In this document: positions 28,555 to 38,901 of the stretch, in pieces
How positions within the stretch are numbered: position 1 is the first letter of the stretch
Layout: each line of letters begins with the position of its first letter
NCBI GenBank assembly: GCA_026707935.1
Contig: JAPOVX010000321.1
Coordinates: 1-64,000 of the forward strand
Source of the DNA: Paracoccaceae bacterium
Lineage (GTDB): Bacteria > Pseudomonadota > Alphaproteobacteria > Rhodobacterales > Rhodobacteraceae
Length of the DNA stretch: 64,000 nucleotides
Direction: 5' to 3'
Program-made: the position numbers and the translations under genes
The notes under the pieces: model-generated
Seen by the model: only the letters and a program-made list of their open reading frames with translations
Database searches by the model: none
Told to the model about the DNA's origin: nothing

Positions 28555-29124
28555 TTATCCGCGTTCCTCGATCAATTCCACACACAACTCGGAATTCGTG
28601 TAGACACAGATATCAGCAGCGATTTCCATGGCTTTCCGGGCGATCGTCTCGGCGTTGTCGCTGCCTGAAATCATTGCCCTTGCGGCTGCGAGCGCGTAAT
28701 TTCCGCCGGAGCCGATCGCCGCGATGCCGTGCTCGGGCTCGAGCACATCTCCCGCACCCGTCACGACCAGGAGTTCCCGTCCATCGGTAACAATCAGCAT
28801 GGCCTCAAGATTCCGCAGGTACTTGTCCGTGCGCCAGTCCTTCGCAAGCTCGACCGCCGCCCGGGTCAGCTGGCCCGGGCTGGCCTCAAGTTTGGTTTCC
28901 AGGCGCTCGACAAGCGTGAAGGCATCGGCCGTGGAGCCGGCAAATCCGCAGATGACTTCCTGGCCGCCGGTTCTGATACGCCGGATTTTCCGGGCAGAGC
29001 CCTTGATGACCGTCTGGCCGAGGCTGACCTGGCCATCGCCGGCAACGGCAACCTGTCCGTCTTTCCGGATTCCTATGATCGTGGTGCCGTGCCAACCGGA
29101 CCGTCGACTGTGAGAACGTTCCAT
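28555..29124 (-). CDS. hslV: HslV, peptidase subunit of the HslUV protease
   Basis: A 189-residue Ntn-hydrolase of the proteasome beta type. The first Thr of TTIIGI at residue 14, after WHG, is the catalytic N-terminal nucleophile exposed by self-processing. GDGQVSLGQ and [10 protein letters not shown] are family signatures. ATG at 29124 gives the usual short propeptide; an in-frame extension to 29193 overlaps infB and is not expected. It starts 10 bases after the infB stop and precedes hslU on the same strand. Confidence 0.97.
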   Translation of the reverse strand: MERSHSRRSGWHGTTIIGIRKDGQVAVAGDGQVSLGQTVIKGSARKIRRIRTGGQEVICGFAGSTADAFTLVERLETKLEASPGQLTRAAVELAKDWRTDKYLRNLEAMLIVTDGRELLVVTGAGDVLEPEHGIAAIGSGGNYALAAARAMISGSDNAETIARKAMEIAADICVYTNSELCVELIEERG

Positions 29125-29134
29125 TGTTTCGGAA

Positions 29135-31702
29135 TCACGCCAGCGAGCGTTCGATTTCCTCGGACTCGAAGATTTCGATGACATCGCCTTCACGAACGTC
29201 TTCGTAGTTCTCGAAAGCCATGCCGCATTCCTGGCCGGCCTGAACCTCCCTGACCTCGTCCTTGAAGCGTTTGAGCGTCTTCAACCTGCCTTCGTGAATA
29301 ACCACATTGTCCCTGAGAAGCCTGACACCGGCACTGCGGCGTGCAGTCCCCTCATTGACAATGCACCCCGCCACGCGGCCGACTCCGGTGATCCTGAAGA
29401 CCTCCTTGATCGCTGCGTAACCGATGAACTGTTCCCGAACCTCGGCAGAGAGAAGACCAGATGCCCGGTCCCGCACATCGTCAATCAGATCATAGATGAT
29501 CGAGTAATACCTGATCTCGACAGACCTCTGGGTCGCACGATTTCGGGCTTGCGCGTTTGCCCGGACATTGAAACCGACAATGTGCGCGTCCGATCCTTCC
29601 GCCAGCGCAACGTCGGATTCGGTGATCGCACCGACCCCTGAATGCAGCACGCGCACGTGGACCTCTTCGTTGCCGATCTTTTCAACTGCCTGGGAAATGG
29701 CTTCGGCGGACCCTTGCGCGTCCGCCTTGATGACCAGTGGAAGTTCGCGGACTTCCGTACCTTCCCTGGCACGGGCAAGAAGCTGATCGATCGAAACGAC
29801 GGTACCGGCAGCAAATCTCCGATCTTTGGCCTGCTGGATACGGTAATTGACAATCCCCCGCGCTTCCGACTCGCTGGACAATACATGCAAAGTGTCACCG
29901 GCTACCGGCGTACCGTTCAGTCCAAGGACTTCGACCGGCTCCGAAGGCCCGGCACTGTCCACCTGCTCTCCATGATCGTTGACAAGTGCACGGACCTTTC
30001 CCCACTGCTCGCCGACAACGATGATATCCTTGCGTCGAAGAGTTCCTTTCTGAACCAGCACAGTCGCGACATTGCCCCGGTTCGTGTCCAGCTTCGCCTC
30101 GATGACCGCGCCTTCTGCGCGCCGGTCCGGATTGGCCTTGAGTTCGAGAATTTCGGCCTGGAGGGAAATCGCTTCAAGCAGGCGGTCGAGCCCTTCCCCC
30201 GTCATCGCCGAAACCTCGACATCAAGGACATCTCCCGACATTGATTCGACGACGACGCCATGGCGCAGGAGCTCGGAGCGGACCTTTTCAGGGTCGGCTG
30301 CCTCCCGGTCGATCTTGTTGATGGCGACGATCATCGGCACGTTTGCGGCCTTGGTATGATCGATCGCTTCCACCGTCTGCGGCATCACTGCATCGTCCGC
30401 GGCAACAACCAGGACGACAATGTCGGTGACCTGGGCGCCGCGTGCGCGCATCGAGGTAAAGGCGGCGTGGCCGGGCGTGTCGAGAAACGTGATTCTGGAA
30501 CCATCGGAATCCGAGACCTGGTAGGCGCCGATATGCTGGGTAATTCCCCCTGCCTCGCCCGAGACGACGTTGGCACTCCGGATTACGTCCAGGATCGACG
30601 TTTTCCCGTGATCGACATGGCCCATGACGGTCACGACCGGCGGACGGGAAACCAGGGATTCCGGTGCGTCAACTGCCGTCTCGATCGCGTCTTCGACATC
30701 TGCATCCGAAACCCGTGTGGGGGTGTGTCCGAATTCCTCGACGATCAGTTCGGCGGTATCGGCATCGATCGCCTGGTTCTGGGTCGCCATGATTCCGTTT
30801 GCCATCAAGGCCTTGATCACCGACGCCGACCTCTCCGCCATGCGATTGGCGAGTTCCTGAACCGTGATGGCTTCCGGAATCTGGACATCCCGAACGATCT
30901 TTTCACGTTCCTTGTGTTCCGGTCCCATGGTCCTGCGGCGTTCCCGCGCCTGCGCACGGCGAATTGACGCGAGCGAACGTTCCCTGCCTCCATCGCCCGA
31001 AAGTGCCTGGGCAATGGTGAGCTTTCCCGATCTGCGCGGTTTGTCCTGCCCCCGGCCGCGAACCTGGCGCCGGCGCGTTTCATCGTCCGGTTTCTCGCTT
31101 CGGCGAGGCGTTCCACGTGCTTCTCCCGTGCCCTCGGTCTGGACCGGAGCGGCAGGAGGTGTGGCCGGCGTGCGCTGGGGTTTTTGCGGACGCGCGGGCT
31201 TTTCCCTCGCTCTTCGCGATTCTTCCTTCCGTTCCCGGATCCTCCGTTGAACTTCCTCGTTTTCGCGATCCTTCGCGATCTTCTCCTGCTTCCTGAGTTC
31301 CCGCTCAACCTCCCTCTTCTGCTGGTCTTCGGCCTCGGAGCGTTTCCGCTCCTGTTCCTTCAACTTCTCGGCCGCAAGCGCCCGCATGTATTCTTCCTTC
31401 TGCCTCCGCTCGGTATCCGGAAGTTCATCAACAGCAGGGGCGGGAGGTTCCGCAATCGTCTGCTGCACTTCCGCCACGGGCGAGGGTGCAGGCGGGGGAG
31501 CGGGCGGAGGAGGAGGTGCCGGGGGAACAGGCTGCGGGGGGCGGGAGCCCGGCTTGTTGATCTGGCGCCGCCGCTTGGTCTCGACGACAACCGATTTCGT
31601 GCGGCCGTGAGAAAAGCTCTGCTTCACGTGGCTTTTCTCGGAGCCGCCTCTCAGCGTCAGCGGTCGTCTGGGCCTGGAGCCAGTCTTGTCATTATCGGTC
31701 AT
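29135..31702 (-). CDS. infB: Translation initiation factor IF-2
   Basis: An 855-residue GTPase that brings initiator tRNA to the 30S subunit. The N-terminus has the alphaproteobacterial [24 protein letters not shown] segment, then a long Pro/Arg/Glu-rich linker (about 50-250). The G domain carries GHVDHGKTS (G1), DTPGHAAF (G3) and NKID (G4) around residues 355-470, followed by domains II, III and the fMet-tRNA-binding C-terminal domain. The start overlaps the end of ylxR by 11 bases, which keeps the nusA-ylxR-infB order intact. rbfA and truB, the usual next genes, are absent from this window. Confidence 0.97.
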   Translation of the reverse strand: MTDNDKTGSRPRRPLTLRGGSEKSHVKQSFSHGRTKSVVVETKRRRQINKPGSRPPQPVPPAPPPPPAPPPAPSPVAEVQQTIAEPPAPAVDELPDTERRQKEEYMRALAAEKLKEQERKRSEAEDQQKREVERELRKQEKIAKDRENEEVQRRIRERKEESRRAREKPARPQKPQRTPATPPAAPVQTEGTGEARGTPRRSEKPDDETRRRQVRGRGQDKPRRSGKLTIAQALSGDGGRERSLASIRRAQARERRRTMGPEHKEREKIVRDVQIPEAITVQELANRMAERSASVIKALMANGIMATQNQAIDADTAELIVEEFGHTPTRVSDADVEDAIETAVDAPESLVSRPPVVTVMGHVDHGKTSILDVIRSANVVSGEAGGITQHIGAYQVSDSDGSRITFLDTPGHAAFTSMRARGAQVTDIVVLVVAADDAVMPQTVEAIDHTKAANVPMIVAINKIDREAADPEKVRSELLRHGVVVESMSGDVLDVEVSAMTGEGLDRLLEAISLQAEILELKANPDRRAEGAVIEAKLDTNRGNVATVLVQKGTLRRKDIIVVGEQWGKVRALVNDHGEQVDSAGPSEPVEVLGLNGTPVAGDTLHVLSSESEARGIVNYRIQQAKDRRFAAGTVVSIDQLLARAREGTEVRELPLVIKADAQGSAEAISQAVEKIGNEEVHVRVLHSGVGAITESDVALAEGSDAHIVGFNVRANAQARNRATQRSVEIRYYSIIYDLIDDVRDRASGLLSAEVREQFIGYAAIKEVFRITGVGRVAGCIVNEGTARRSAGVRLLRDNVVIHEGRLKTLKRFKDEVREVQAGQECGMAFENYEDVREGDVIEIFESEEIERSLA

Positions 31703-32348
31703 GCGTCGATTCAGTCTCTTCCTGTTTGTCCGGCACGCGCGCAGGTTCGGCTCCGCGAAAACGACTCAGGCGGCGCGCATCTGCAACGATCCTGTCCGAA
31801 AGTCCACCCTTCGCCATGGCGGCATGTATCACACGTTCGCGCCCGAAAGCCAAACCCATTTCGGCTCCCGAGAGACATCTGAACAAGGTTCCCGCAGTGG
31901 CATGTCCGCGTGATCCCGGAAGCCTGGACCGTTCACGCCCCGAGCCATCCGTCGCATGAAACAGGATCGCGGCACGTCCGGATCTGACCAGCGCGCGGGT
32001 CTTTTCGAAACCGGACACGGCTTTCCCGGCCTTCCTCGCCAGGGCGATCAGTTCGACGACACGGGCGGAGAGTATTGCGTCGACGTCATTCACCAGTGAT
32101 GGCGATGCTTCGACCGCCATCCGCGCCGCCCGCGAAAACAGCTTTCGACCTGCCGCCCGCTCCAGTGCGGCCGCGTCCGGGGCAACCCAGATTCCCCGCC
32201 CGGGCAGATTCCCGCGTACATCGGGGATGATCGTGCGTTCCGGGCCAACGACGAACCTGATCAGCGACGATCGCGGCGCCGAGATTCCGGTGACGATACA
32301 CCGTCGCCTGGGGCACTCTCGATGTTTCTTTCTTCCACCGCGTGACAT
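31692..32348 (-). CDS. ylxR: YlxR/DUF448 RNA-binding protein fused to L7Ae-like domain
   Basis: A 218-residue protein. The N-terminal YlxR domain has [20 protein letters not shown] and [11 protein letters not shown] (about 14-65). The C-terminal part (about 95-170; [19 protein letters not shown]) is the L7Ae/ribosomal-protein-like segment common in alphaproteobacterial versions. It lies between nusA (36-base gap) and infB (11-base overlap), as expected. YlxR proteins are linked to RNA binding and RNase P modulation in other bacteria; that role is not shown here. Confidence 0.92.
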   Translation of the reverse strand: MSRGGRKKHRECPRRRCIVTGISAPRSSLIRFVVGPERTIIPDVRGNLPGRGIWVAPDAAALERAAGRKLFSRAARMAVEASPSLVNDVDAILSARVVELIALARKAGKAVSGFEKTRALVRSGRAAILFHATDGSGRERSRLPGSRGHATAGTLFRCLSGAEMGLAFGRERVIHAAMAKGGLSDRIVADARRLSRFRGAEPARVPDKQEETESTHDR

Positions 32349-32384
32349 GCCGACAGTTTCTCCATTGCGCCACGGTCCGAATCT

Positions 32385-34004
32385 TCAGCCGGGTTCGGGC
32401 GAGCCGGGATCGTCATCCTGGACATCGTCCATCGCCATGGCGGCGTGGTAGTCCTCACCGGTGACGATTCCAAGCTGATACCTGGCTCCCATCACGAGCC
32501 TGCGCGCCTCGAGCATCGTCACGTTGAATTCCTCCAGCAGACCCTCTTCCCGTTCACCGTTGTCATCTGGTCCGGCCGTTTCGCCCGCGAGCTCCCAGTC
32601 GGCAAATGTGGCGAATTCCCTGAGGGTCTTGACCCCGTTCCGGGCGAGCGTGATCAACATCTGCGGCGTCAGCCCGCCAAATTCGATCAGGTCCTGCTCG
32701 ACCCCGAACGCGACCGCTTCCTCCAGGGCCTTCCGGTTGACCTCTTCGAGGTATTCCACTGCCCTGGCCTGCAACTCTTCGGCCGTGTCCTGGTCGAATC
32801 CCTCGATCGCCACGAGTTCTTCAACCGGAACATACGCGACCTCATCGACCGAATTGAATTCTTCCGAAACAAGCAGCTGGGCGACCACCTCGTCGATGTT
32901 CAGTGCGTCCATGAACATCCTTGTACGTTCCACGAACTCAGCCTGGCGCCGTTCCGATTCCTGGCCCTCGGTCATGATATCGATGTCCAGCCCGGTCAAT
33001 TTTGACGCGAGTCGCACGTTTTGGCCCCAGCGCCCGATCGCAAACGACAGTTGATCGTCCGGAACGACAACCTCGACCCGCTTCGATCCTTCTTCCATGA
33101 CGACCTTGGTCACGATGGCCGGCTGGAGCGCATTGACGAGAAACGTCGCGGCGTCGCCGTTCCAGGGAATGATGTCGATCTTTTCCCCCTGGAGTTCATT
33201 CACCACGGCCTGAACCCGCGACCCCCTCATCCCGACACAGGCACCAACGGGATCGATGGAACTGTCGTACGAAACGACACCGATCTTGGCGCGTGATCCC
33301 GGGTCGCGTGCCACTGCCATGATCTCGATGATTCCGTCATAGATTTCAGGCACTTCCATGCGAAAGAGCTCCGCCATGAACTCATTTGCGGTTCGTGACA
33401 GGAAAATCTGCGGACCGCGGGTTTCGGCCCTCACGTCGCGAATGTACGCCCTGATCCGGTCGCCGATCCGGTAGACTTCGCGGTTGATCAGCTGGTCGCG
33501 GCGGAGGACGGCTTCTCCCCGGCCGATGTCGACAACGATGTTTCCGTATTCTTCCCTTTTGACGATTCCATTGATGATCTGGCCCTTGCGGTCCTTGAAT
33601 TCCTCGTACTGCCGCTTTCGCTCCGCTTCCCGGACAAGCTGCAGGATCACTTGCTTGGACGCCTGGGCTGCAATTCGCCCCGGGCGAAGCTGCGGCAACT
33701 CCTCGGTCACGATATCGCCAGGCTTCGGGTCGTCGAGAAAATTTCCGGCATCGCTGACGCTGATCTCGAGAAAACGGTCTTCAACATGATCCACCACGGT
33801 TCGGGCACGCGTCAGCGACGATTCACCCGTTCTACGATCGATTTCCGAGCGAATGTCGAGCTCGGCACCGTATCGCGCCCTGGCTTCGCGAATCTTCGAT
33901 TCCTCGATCGCCCGGAAGACTTCTTCGGGATCGATGAGCTTTTCGCGCGCAACCGCATCAACGATCTGCAGCAATTCAAGCCTGTTCGCACTCGTCGTGT
34001 TCAT
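32385..34004 (-). CDS. nusA: Transcription termination/antitermination factor NusA
   Basis: A 539-residue protein that binds RNA polymerase and RNA to control pausing, termination and antitermination. The N-terminal polymerase-binding domain is about 1-125, S1 about 135-200 ([19 protein letters not shown]), KH domains about 210-350 ([20 protein letters not shown]), followed by two helix-hairpin-helix-type acidic C-terminal repeats. The start overlaps the rimP stop (ATGA at 34001-34004). In other bacteria NusA regulates its own operon, which is relevant to the leader terminator at 34600-34627. Confidence 0.97.
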   Translation of the reverse strand: MNTTSANRLELLQIVDAVAREKLIDPEEVFRAIEESKIREARARYGAELDIRSEIDRRTGESSLTRARTVVDHVEDRFLEISVSDAGNFLDDPKPGDIVTEELPQLRPGRIAAQASKQVILQLVREAERKRQYEEFKDRKGQIINGIVKREEYGNIVVDIGRGEAVLRRDQLINREVYRIGDRIRAYIRDVRAETRGPQIFLSRTANEFMAELFRMEVPEIYDGIIEIMAVARDPGSRAKIGVVSYDSSIDPVGACVGMRGSRVQAVVNELQGEKIDIIPWNGDAATFLVNALQPAIVTKVVMEEGSKRVEVVVPDDQLSFAIGRWGQNVRLASKLTGLDIDIMTEGQESERRQAEFVERTRMFMDALNIDEVVAQLLVSEEFNSVDEVAYVPVEELVAIEGFDQDTAEELQARAVEYLEEVNRKALEEAVAFGVEQDLIEFGGLTPQMLITLARNGVKTLREFATFADWELAGETAGPDDNGEREEGLLEEFNVTMLEARRLVMGARYQLGIVTGEDYHAAMAMDDVQDDDPGSPEPG

Positions 34005-34591
34005 TTTTCCTTCTTCCTGTCATCGGCGTTTCCGCCATCATGGAGTTCGCCTGACCGTCCGCGGGAAGCACGCGGGCCGGTTTCACCGGGCTTCAGCGCT
34101 TTCCGAATGCCGTCATCTCCCTGGCGCAGGCTCGCACGCGCCACCATGTTGAAGTCGAGCCCGATCGTCCCTTGCGGGATCTCGAAGAGGATCTCGTTTC
34201 CCCGAACGCCCCGGAGAACGCCCCGGAATCTTCGTTGTCCGTCGACCAATTCCGTTGTCTCGATCCTGGCGTCGCAACCGGCCCAGGTGTCGAAATCCCT
34301 GAGACGGGTGAGCGGGCGGTCAATTCCCGGGCTGGACACCTCGAGCGTATATTCTCCCGCCACCGGGTCTTCGACGTCCAGCAGCGCCGATATTGCGTTC
34401 GAGATCCTGGCGCAGTCATTGACGTCGATACCGCCATTCGGTCGGTCCGCCATGACCTGAAGCCTCGTCGCACCTCCGCTCATGAGCCGGATGCGGACAA
34501 GTTCGAATCCCATGTGCTCCACCGCCGGCGCAACGATTCCGGCGATGCGCCGTTCGGCCGCATTGCTGGCAACCAGTTCAAAATCCGCCAT
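34001..34591 (-). CDS. rimP: Ribosome maturation factor RimP
   Basis: A 196-residue protein needed for 30S subunit maturation. It has the family's [38 protein letters not shown] and DFNMVARA segments. The C-terminus carries a charged tail (about 165-196) typical of Alphaproteobacteria. ATG at 34591 begins MADFELV; the in-frame extension upstream runs through the leader hairpin and is not coding. It is the first gene of the rimP-nusA-ylxR-infB operon. Confidence 0.95.
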   Translation of the reverse strand: MADFELVASNAAERRIAGIVAPAVEHMGFELVRIRLMSGGATRLQVMADRPNGGIDVNDCARISNAISALLDVEDPVAGEYTLEVSSPGIDRPLTRLRDFDTWAGCDARIETTELVDGQRRFRGVLRGVRGNEILFEIPQGTIGLDFNMVARASLRQGDDGIRKALKPGETGPRASRGRSGELHDGGNADDRKKEK

Positions 34592-34599
34592 TGTGCCCA

Positions 34600-34627
34600 G
34601 ACAACAAAAAACGGGCCGCGGCCCGTT
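34600..34627 (-). terminator. Leader intrinsic terminator upstream of rimP
   Basis: On the minus strand AACGGGCCGCGGCCCGTT is a perfect palindrome followed by TTTTTTGTTGT. This is a textbook intrinsic terminator, located between the promoter at 34684-34712 and the rimP ATG at 34591. Its position suggests attenuation of the rimP-nusA-infB operon rather than the end of another gene, because no gene on this strand ends upstream. Confidence 0.75.
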
Positions 34628-34683
34628 GGAATCTCTTTCTCTGGAAGTCCGGGTTTGGACGCCGGTCAACCGCTGTTGTTGTC

Positions 34684-34712
34684 GTTTATCGACTCCCTGC
34701 TTTCACTGTCAA
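34684..34712 (-). promoter_or_regulatory. Sigma70-type promoter for the rimP operon
   Basis: On the minus strand a consensus TTGACA (34712-34707) is followed, after 17 bases, by ATAAAC (34689-34684), a weak -10. Transcription would begin about 85 bases upstream of rimP and run through the leader terminator. It is read by eye; the -35 is strong and the -10 is debatable. Confidence 0.55.
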
Positions 34713-34790
34713 GCCGGAATCGGCTCCAAACCCGGAGGACATGGCAGGGTGCAGGGGACAATCTCCGGCCGCCTTTTTCCGGATCGACAG

Positions 34791-35360
34791 TCAGCGGTAC
34801 GAATCATGATACTCGGGGTTCGGACGCTTGTCGGTCGCCGATGATATCCGGTTCGACATGTTGAAAAACCCGGCTACGGCGGCGATATCCCAGATGTCGA
34901 CGTCCGAGAAGCCGGCATCCCGAAGTGCCTGCCGGTCGGCTTCCCCGATCTTGTGGCTCTCGATGGTCACCTTCGCCGCAAAGTCGAGCATTGCGCGCTC
35001 CCTCGGGGACAAGGGTGCCACCCTGTAGTTCATGACGAGCATCTCGCCGAGCTCGGGATTCCCGGAAAGTTGGCGAACGGCCGCGCCGTGCGCAACGAGG
35101 CAATAGTAGCACCGGTTGAGCGACGACACGACGACGGCAATCATTTCCCGTTCCAGCTTGCTCAATCCAGAGTCCGCCAGCATCAGGTGATTGTACATGC
35201 CGGTAAAGCCGTTCAGCTTGTCGATGTCGTGCGCATACGCCTTGAGGACATTCGGAACGAACCCGATCTTCTCGCGGCAGAGATCGAAATAGGTCCGGGT
35301 CGCCTCCGGCAACGGATCGACTGCCGGAAGATCGAGCGCGGTTACGTTTTCTTCTTCCAT
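34791..35360 (-). CDS. AhpD/carboxymuconolactone decarboxylase-like peroxidase-related protein
   Basis: A 189-residue all-helical protein of the AhpD-like superfamily. The redox motif is NRCYYCLVAHG (C-x2-C...H, about residues 84-91), and the C-terminal SDVDIWDIAAVAGFFNMSNR is typical of the 'peroxidase-related enzyme' group. Such proteins reduce peroxides or act on small thiol substrates. It starts 15 bases after the GNAT gene stop on the same strand, so it is probably the last gene of a cinA-like/GNAT/ahpD-like operon. Confidence 0.88.
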   Translation of the reverse strand: MEEENVTALDLPAVDPLPEATRTYFDLCREKIGFVPNVLKAYAHDIDKLNGFTGMYNHLMLADSGLSKLEREMIAVVVSSLNRCYYCLVAHGAAVRQLSGNPELGEMLVMNYRVAPLSPRERAMLDFAAKVTIESHKIGEADRQALRDAGFSDVDIWDIAAVAGFFNMSNRISSATDKRPNPEYHDSYR

Positions 35361-35374
35361 TGCCTTTCTCCCGT

Positions 35375-36112
35375 TCAGCCCGGCCGCATCCGGTAGTGAT
35401 AGTTTCCTCCCTGGATCATCCCAAGGGAGCGATACAGCTTCCCGGCCGTCATGTTCGCCCTCGTCACGGAAAGGGTCAGGAACCGGGCGGACCGCCGGCA
35501 GGACCAGCCAGCGGCGGCGGCCATCAGTTGCCGCCCCAATCCCTTCTCGCGGAATCGCGGCCGGACGTACAGGGCGTGCACCATCGCGATTCCGTCGTGA
35601 ATCGCAACAAATACGGTTCCTGCCGGACGATCGTCCTTTCGGCCGAGAATCCAGGTCCTGGCACCATTTACGCGCTTCATCACTGCCAGTCGTGACGGTC
35701 CGATTCCGCCTTCGGCCCAGATGCGTTCCTGAATTGCCAGGGGCAGATCACCGAAGACAGCATCAGGTCCGTTGGGTTCGCCGATTGCAAGTTCGCCCGG
35801 ATTCCCCGAATAGAATGTCACCGGGTCCACGATTTCGTATCCCCGGTCGCGAAGCGCGTCGTCCAGACCGGCCTCGCCCTGTCGGACCATGAACAGGGGC
35901 CGTTGCCCCAACCGGCCCATCTCGTCTTCGGCTGCCCCGATATCCGGCAGGCGCCTGCCATCCGGAGTCGCGGCGGTTGCTGCTGACACACGCTTGCCTC
36001 CTCCCCGGCCTTCGCGAATGATCCAGCCATCGCAGGTGTACCTGGCTGCTGCCGGCCAGCTGGATTCGAGCGTCCGGTAAAACGCTTCGGCCGGAGGAAC
36101 GATTTCCGTCAT
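35375..36112 (-). CDS. GNAT-family N-acetyltransferase
   Basis: A 245-residue protein. The C-terminal GNAT domain (about 110-245) has the acetyl-CoA-binding motif A as RPRFREKGLGRQLM, with VHALYVRP before it and ANMTAGKLYRSLGM after it. The N-terminal 100 residues are divergent, possibly a degenerate second GNAT fold. The substrate is unknown. The start overlaps the stop of the CinA-like gene (ATGA at 36109-36112), so the two are coupled. Confidence 0.88.
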   Translation of the reverse strand: MTEIVPPAEAFYRTLESSWPAAARYTCDGWIIREGRGGGKRVSAATAATPDGRRLPDIGAAEDEMGRLGQRPLFMVRQGEAGLDDALRDRGYEIVDPVTFYSGNPGELAIGEPNGPDAVFGDLPLAIQERIWAEGGIGPSRLAVMKRVNGARTWILGRKDDRPAGTVFVAIHDGIAMVHALYVRPRFREKGLGRQLMAAAAGWSCRRSARFLTLSVTRANMTAGKLYRSLGMIQGGNYHYRMRPG

Positions 36113-36840
36113 TGTTCCCGGGGAACGACAAGCCTGCGGACCCTGGCGCTCGCCTGGCGGACGCTCGCCTGATCCGTTCCGCGAACGACAACGTTGCTGC
36201 CGGGAATTCCGTCCCCGTAGTAGGGATAGGAGCCGATCGATACCTGCGGAAACGCACGTGCAATCTTACCGAGGTCCTTCGCGATTTCACCTTCCGGTCG
36301 TTCGATCCGGACCGACTTTGCGAGGACAGGTTGTCCGCCATCAAGACCGGCGAGCAGACCTCCGAGCATGGCCTCGAACACGGCGGGTACGCCTGCCATG
36401 ACATGAACGTTTTCGATGGTATATCCCGGAGCACCGGAAACCGGGTTCGCGATGAGTTCGGCACCATCAGGGACGCGTGCCATCCGGCGCCTCTCGGGAT
36501 TGAGATGCTTTCTTCCTCCGGGATACGCTGCGATCAATGCCTGAAGAGCGTCCTCCCGGACGTCAAGCGCCACACCGAAGGCGCGTGCAATCGCATCGCT
36601 CGTGATATCATCGTGGGTCGGTCCGATCCCACCACTTGTGAACACGTGATCGTAGCGGCTGCGCAGCTGGTTGACTGCCTCCGAAATACCCGCCTCCGTA
36701 TCGGGAACAACGCGTGCTTCGCGGAGGTCGATCCCCACTTCAGACAATCGTTTGGACAGCAGGTGCAGGTTGCTGTCCTGCGTTCTTCCCGACAGGATTT
36801 CATCGCCGATTACCAGCATCGCGGCAGTCGGATTGGGCAT
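36109..36840 (-). CDS. CinA-like molybdopterin-binding-domain protein
   Basis: A 243-residue protein containing only the MoaB/MogA-like domain of CinA: AAMLVIGDEILSGRTQDSN, FTSGGIGPTHDDITSDAIA and HVMAGVPAVFEAML are hallmarks. The nicotinamide-mononucleotide deamidase domain of full-length CinA is absent; this short form is common in Alphaproteobacteria. ATG at 36840 is preceded by GGAGGTGGAACCG. It heads an operon with the GNAT and AhpD-like genes and is divergent from sfsA. Confidence 0.9.
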   Translation of the reverse strand: MPNPTAAMLVIGDEILSGRTQDSNLHLLSKRLSEVGIDLREARVVPDTEAGISEAVNQLRSRYDHVFTSGGIGPTHDDITSDAIARAFGVALDVREDALQALIAAYPGGRKHLNPERRRMARVPDGAELIANPVSGAPGYTIENVHVMAGVPAVFEAMLGGLLAGLDGGQPVLAKSVRIERPEGEIAKDLGKIARAFPQVSIGSYPYYGDGIPGSNVVVRGTDQASVRQASARVRRLVVPREQ

Positions 36841-36944
36841 CGGTTCCACCTCCAGGGCGGTGATAACGCCTTTCCGGCACGGGGGCCGTGCCAGACGCGG
36901 GACACGCGGTTGTCACCCTTCGAATCGGTTTCTATGATCACCGG

Positions 36945-37664
36945 ATGGAATTCCAGAGATCACTGATACCGGGTGTTCTCGAGCGCAGGTATAAACGGTT
37001 TCTCGCGGACGTCACCCTCGAAGACGGCACGAGCGTGACGGCGCACTGCCCCAATCCCGGCTCGATGCTTGGACTGGCTGAACCGGGCTCAAGGGTCTGG
37101 CTCGAGCCCAATGACGACCCAAGGCGAAAGCTCCGTTTCAGCTGGAAGATCATCGAACTCGGTGACGGGCAACTCGTCGGCATCGATACATCGTTGCCGA
37201 ACCGGTTGATGGCCCATGTGCTCAGGAACCGGAAGCTCCCGGAACTGTCAGCCTACGGTTCCGTCAGGCCCGAAGTCAGATACGGAACTTCGAGCAGGGT
37301 GGATTTTCTCCTGAGCGAACCCGGCCTGCCCGACGCCTATGTCGAAATCAAGAACGTGCATCTTTGCCGCGAACCCGGCCTGGCCGAGTTCCCTGACAGT
37401 GTCACGGCGCGTGGAACCCGCCACCTCGGTGAGTTGTCGGCGGTGGCACGTGAACATCGTTCCGTCATGGTTTACATCGTGCAGCGAATGGACTGCCGGC
37501 GGTTTCGGCTGGCGGCGGATATCGATCCTGCCTACGCCCGGGCCTACGATGCGGCACGAACGGCAGGAGTTGACATGCTCTGCTATGGAACAGGCATCTC
37601 GACTCGGGCTATATCGCTCGGCCCGCGCCTGTGGATTGATCCTGAACCACAGTACGGGGGCTGA
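36945..37664 (+). CDS. sfsA: SfsA-family DNA-binding protein/nuclease
   Basis: A 239-residue SfsA protein, historically a sugar-fermentation stimulator with a nuclease-like fold. It shows RRYKRFLADVTLEDG, TAHCPNPGSMLGL, YVEIKNVHLCRE (a PD-(D/E)xK-like E-x-K) and FPDSVTARGTRHLGEL. ATG at 36945 matches the family start (MEFQRSLIPGVLERR). Map follows on the same strand after about 40 bases, the usual alphaproteobacterial pair. Confidence 0.95.
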   Translation: MEFQRSLIPGVLERRYKRFLADVTLEDGTSVTAHCPNPGSMLGLAEPGSRVWLEPNDDPRRKLRFSWKIIELGDGQLVGIDTSLPNRLMAHVLRNRKLPELSAYGSVRPEVRYGTSSRVDFLLSEPGLPDAYVEIKNVHLCREPGLAEFPDSVTARGTRHLGELSAVAREHRSVMVYIVQRMDCRRFRLAADIDPAYARAYDAARTAGVDMLCYGTGISTRAISLGPRLWIDPEPQYGG

Positions 37665-37701
37665 TCAGATAGCGGCAAGCGCTTCAGGCGGAGTGACCGA
37701 G

Positions 37702-38556
37702 GTGAAGGGACCGGGACAACGCGAAACTCCGAGACCGCGAGTCACGCGCTCGGGCATCCCCATACATGTCCCTGACGATTTCGGGGGCATGCGCAGGGCG
37801 GGACGGTTGGCGGCCGAGGTCCTCGACATGATCGGCGAGCACGTGCGGCCCGGGGTCCGGACCGATTACCTGGACACGCTGTGCAAGACCTTCATGCTGG
37901 AACGCGGAGCCGTGCCTGCGACGCTCGGCTACCGTGACTACCCGAAGTCGTCCTGTATCTCGATCAACCACGTCGTCTGCCACGGAATCCCGTCCGAAAG
38001 GCGCCTCCGCAACGGCGACATTCTCAACATCGATGTTACCTGCATCCTCGATGGCTGGCACGGCGACAGTTCACGCATGTACATCGCCGGAAAAGCTGGA
38101 AGGAAGGCGCTCAGGTTGATCGAGATCACCCATGATTCACTGATGCGGGGCCTCGAGCAGATTCGACCCGGCAACACCTTCGGAGACATCGGAGCGGCGA
38201 TTCAGTCCCACGCCGAATCCAACCGATGCTCTGTCGTTCGCGACTTCTGCGGGCACGGTCTCGGGCGGGTCTTCCACGCACCGCCCAATGTTCTCCATTT
38301 CGGCAGGAAAGGCACCGGGGACGTTCTCGAAGAAGGAATGTTCTTCACTGTCGAGCCGATGATCAACGCAGGGCGCCCGCAGACAAAGATCCTGTCCGAC
38401 GCCTGGACCGCGGTTACGCGCGACCGATCCCTGTCCGCACAGTTCGAACACAGTGTCGGGGTCACCGCCGATGGATGCGAGATCTTTACGCTCTCGCCAA
38501 AGGAACTGTTTTTCCCGACCTGGGAAATCGCCGACTCCGGGAATTCACGCCCCTGA
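37702..38556 (+). CDS. map: Type I methionine aminopeptidase
   Basis: A 284-residue enzyme that removes the N-terminal Met from new proteins. The five metal ligands are present: D in LNIDVTCI, D in GDSSRMY, H in GHGLGRVFH, E in FTVEPMI and E in QFEHSVGV. HVVCHGIPS contains the substrate-gating His. There is no ATG near the expected start. GTG at 37702 with GGCGGAG eight bases before it is my choice; GTG at 37693 is the alternative. Downstream of map is a non-coding stretch with only faint RadC-like similarity. Confidence 0.95.
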   Translation: MKGPGQRETPRPRVTRSGIPIHVPDDFGGMRRAGRLAAEVLDMIGEHVRPGVRTDYLDTLCKTFMLERGAVPATLGYRDYPKSSCISINHVVCHGIPSERRLRNGDILNIDVTCILDGWHGDSSRMYIAGKAGRKALRLIEITHDSLMRGLEQIRPGNTFGDIGAAIQSHAESNRCSVVRDFCGHGLGRVFHAPPNVLHFGRKGTGDVLEEGMFFTVEPMINAGRPQTKILSDAWTAVTRDRSLSAQFEHSVGVTADGCEIFTLSPKELFFPTWEIADSGNSRP

Positions 38557-38901
38557 ATCCGAAGACCCGGGCTCACGAAAACGAAACCGGGCATGTTGAA
38601 CCCGTCCGGCCGGCGTTGAACCAGGTGGGGTCGCGTCGAGCGTCGGCGTCATTGCGCCGACCACAGGGAATCGCTCACGGGAAACCGGGCCGGGCCGGCA
38701 CTGTCCGGTTGCCGGCACCGGACCTCCGCACCCGAGCCCCGCGACCGCACCGGCCCGCAGGATTTCATCGCGCTCGTGGAACGGGTGGCCGGCGACAGAT
38801 CCTGAAACAGTATCCGAAACGGGATGTGCCCCCTCGCTTTTCGGCCGCTCGGCAGGCCTCCGGTGTCCGCTGACGCGTCAATCGGACCGGCTGGTGTCGC
38901 A
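38557..38901. other. Intergenic stretch, possible radC debris
   Basis: No intact gene. In one plus-strand frame QYPKRDVPPRFSAARQ (about 38806-38853) vaguely recalls the RadC segment in which IPRRDVKPLAKxLL is conserved, and DHRESL (about 38661) its HxxRL start. radC commonly follows map in related genomes. The match is too weak to annotate as a gene. Confidence 0.25.
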
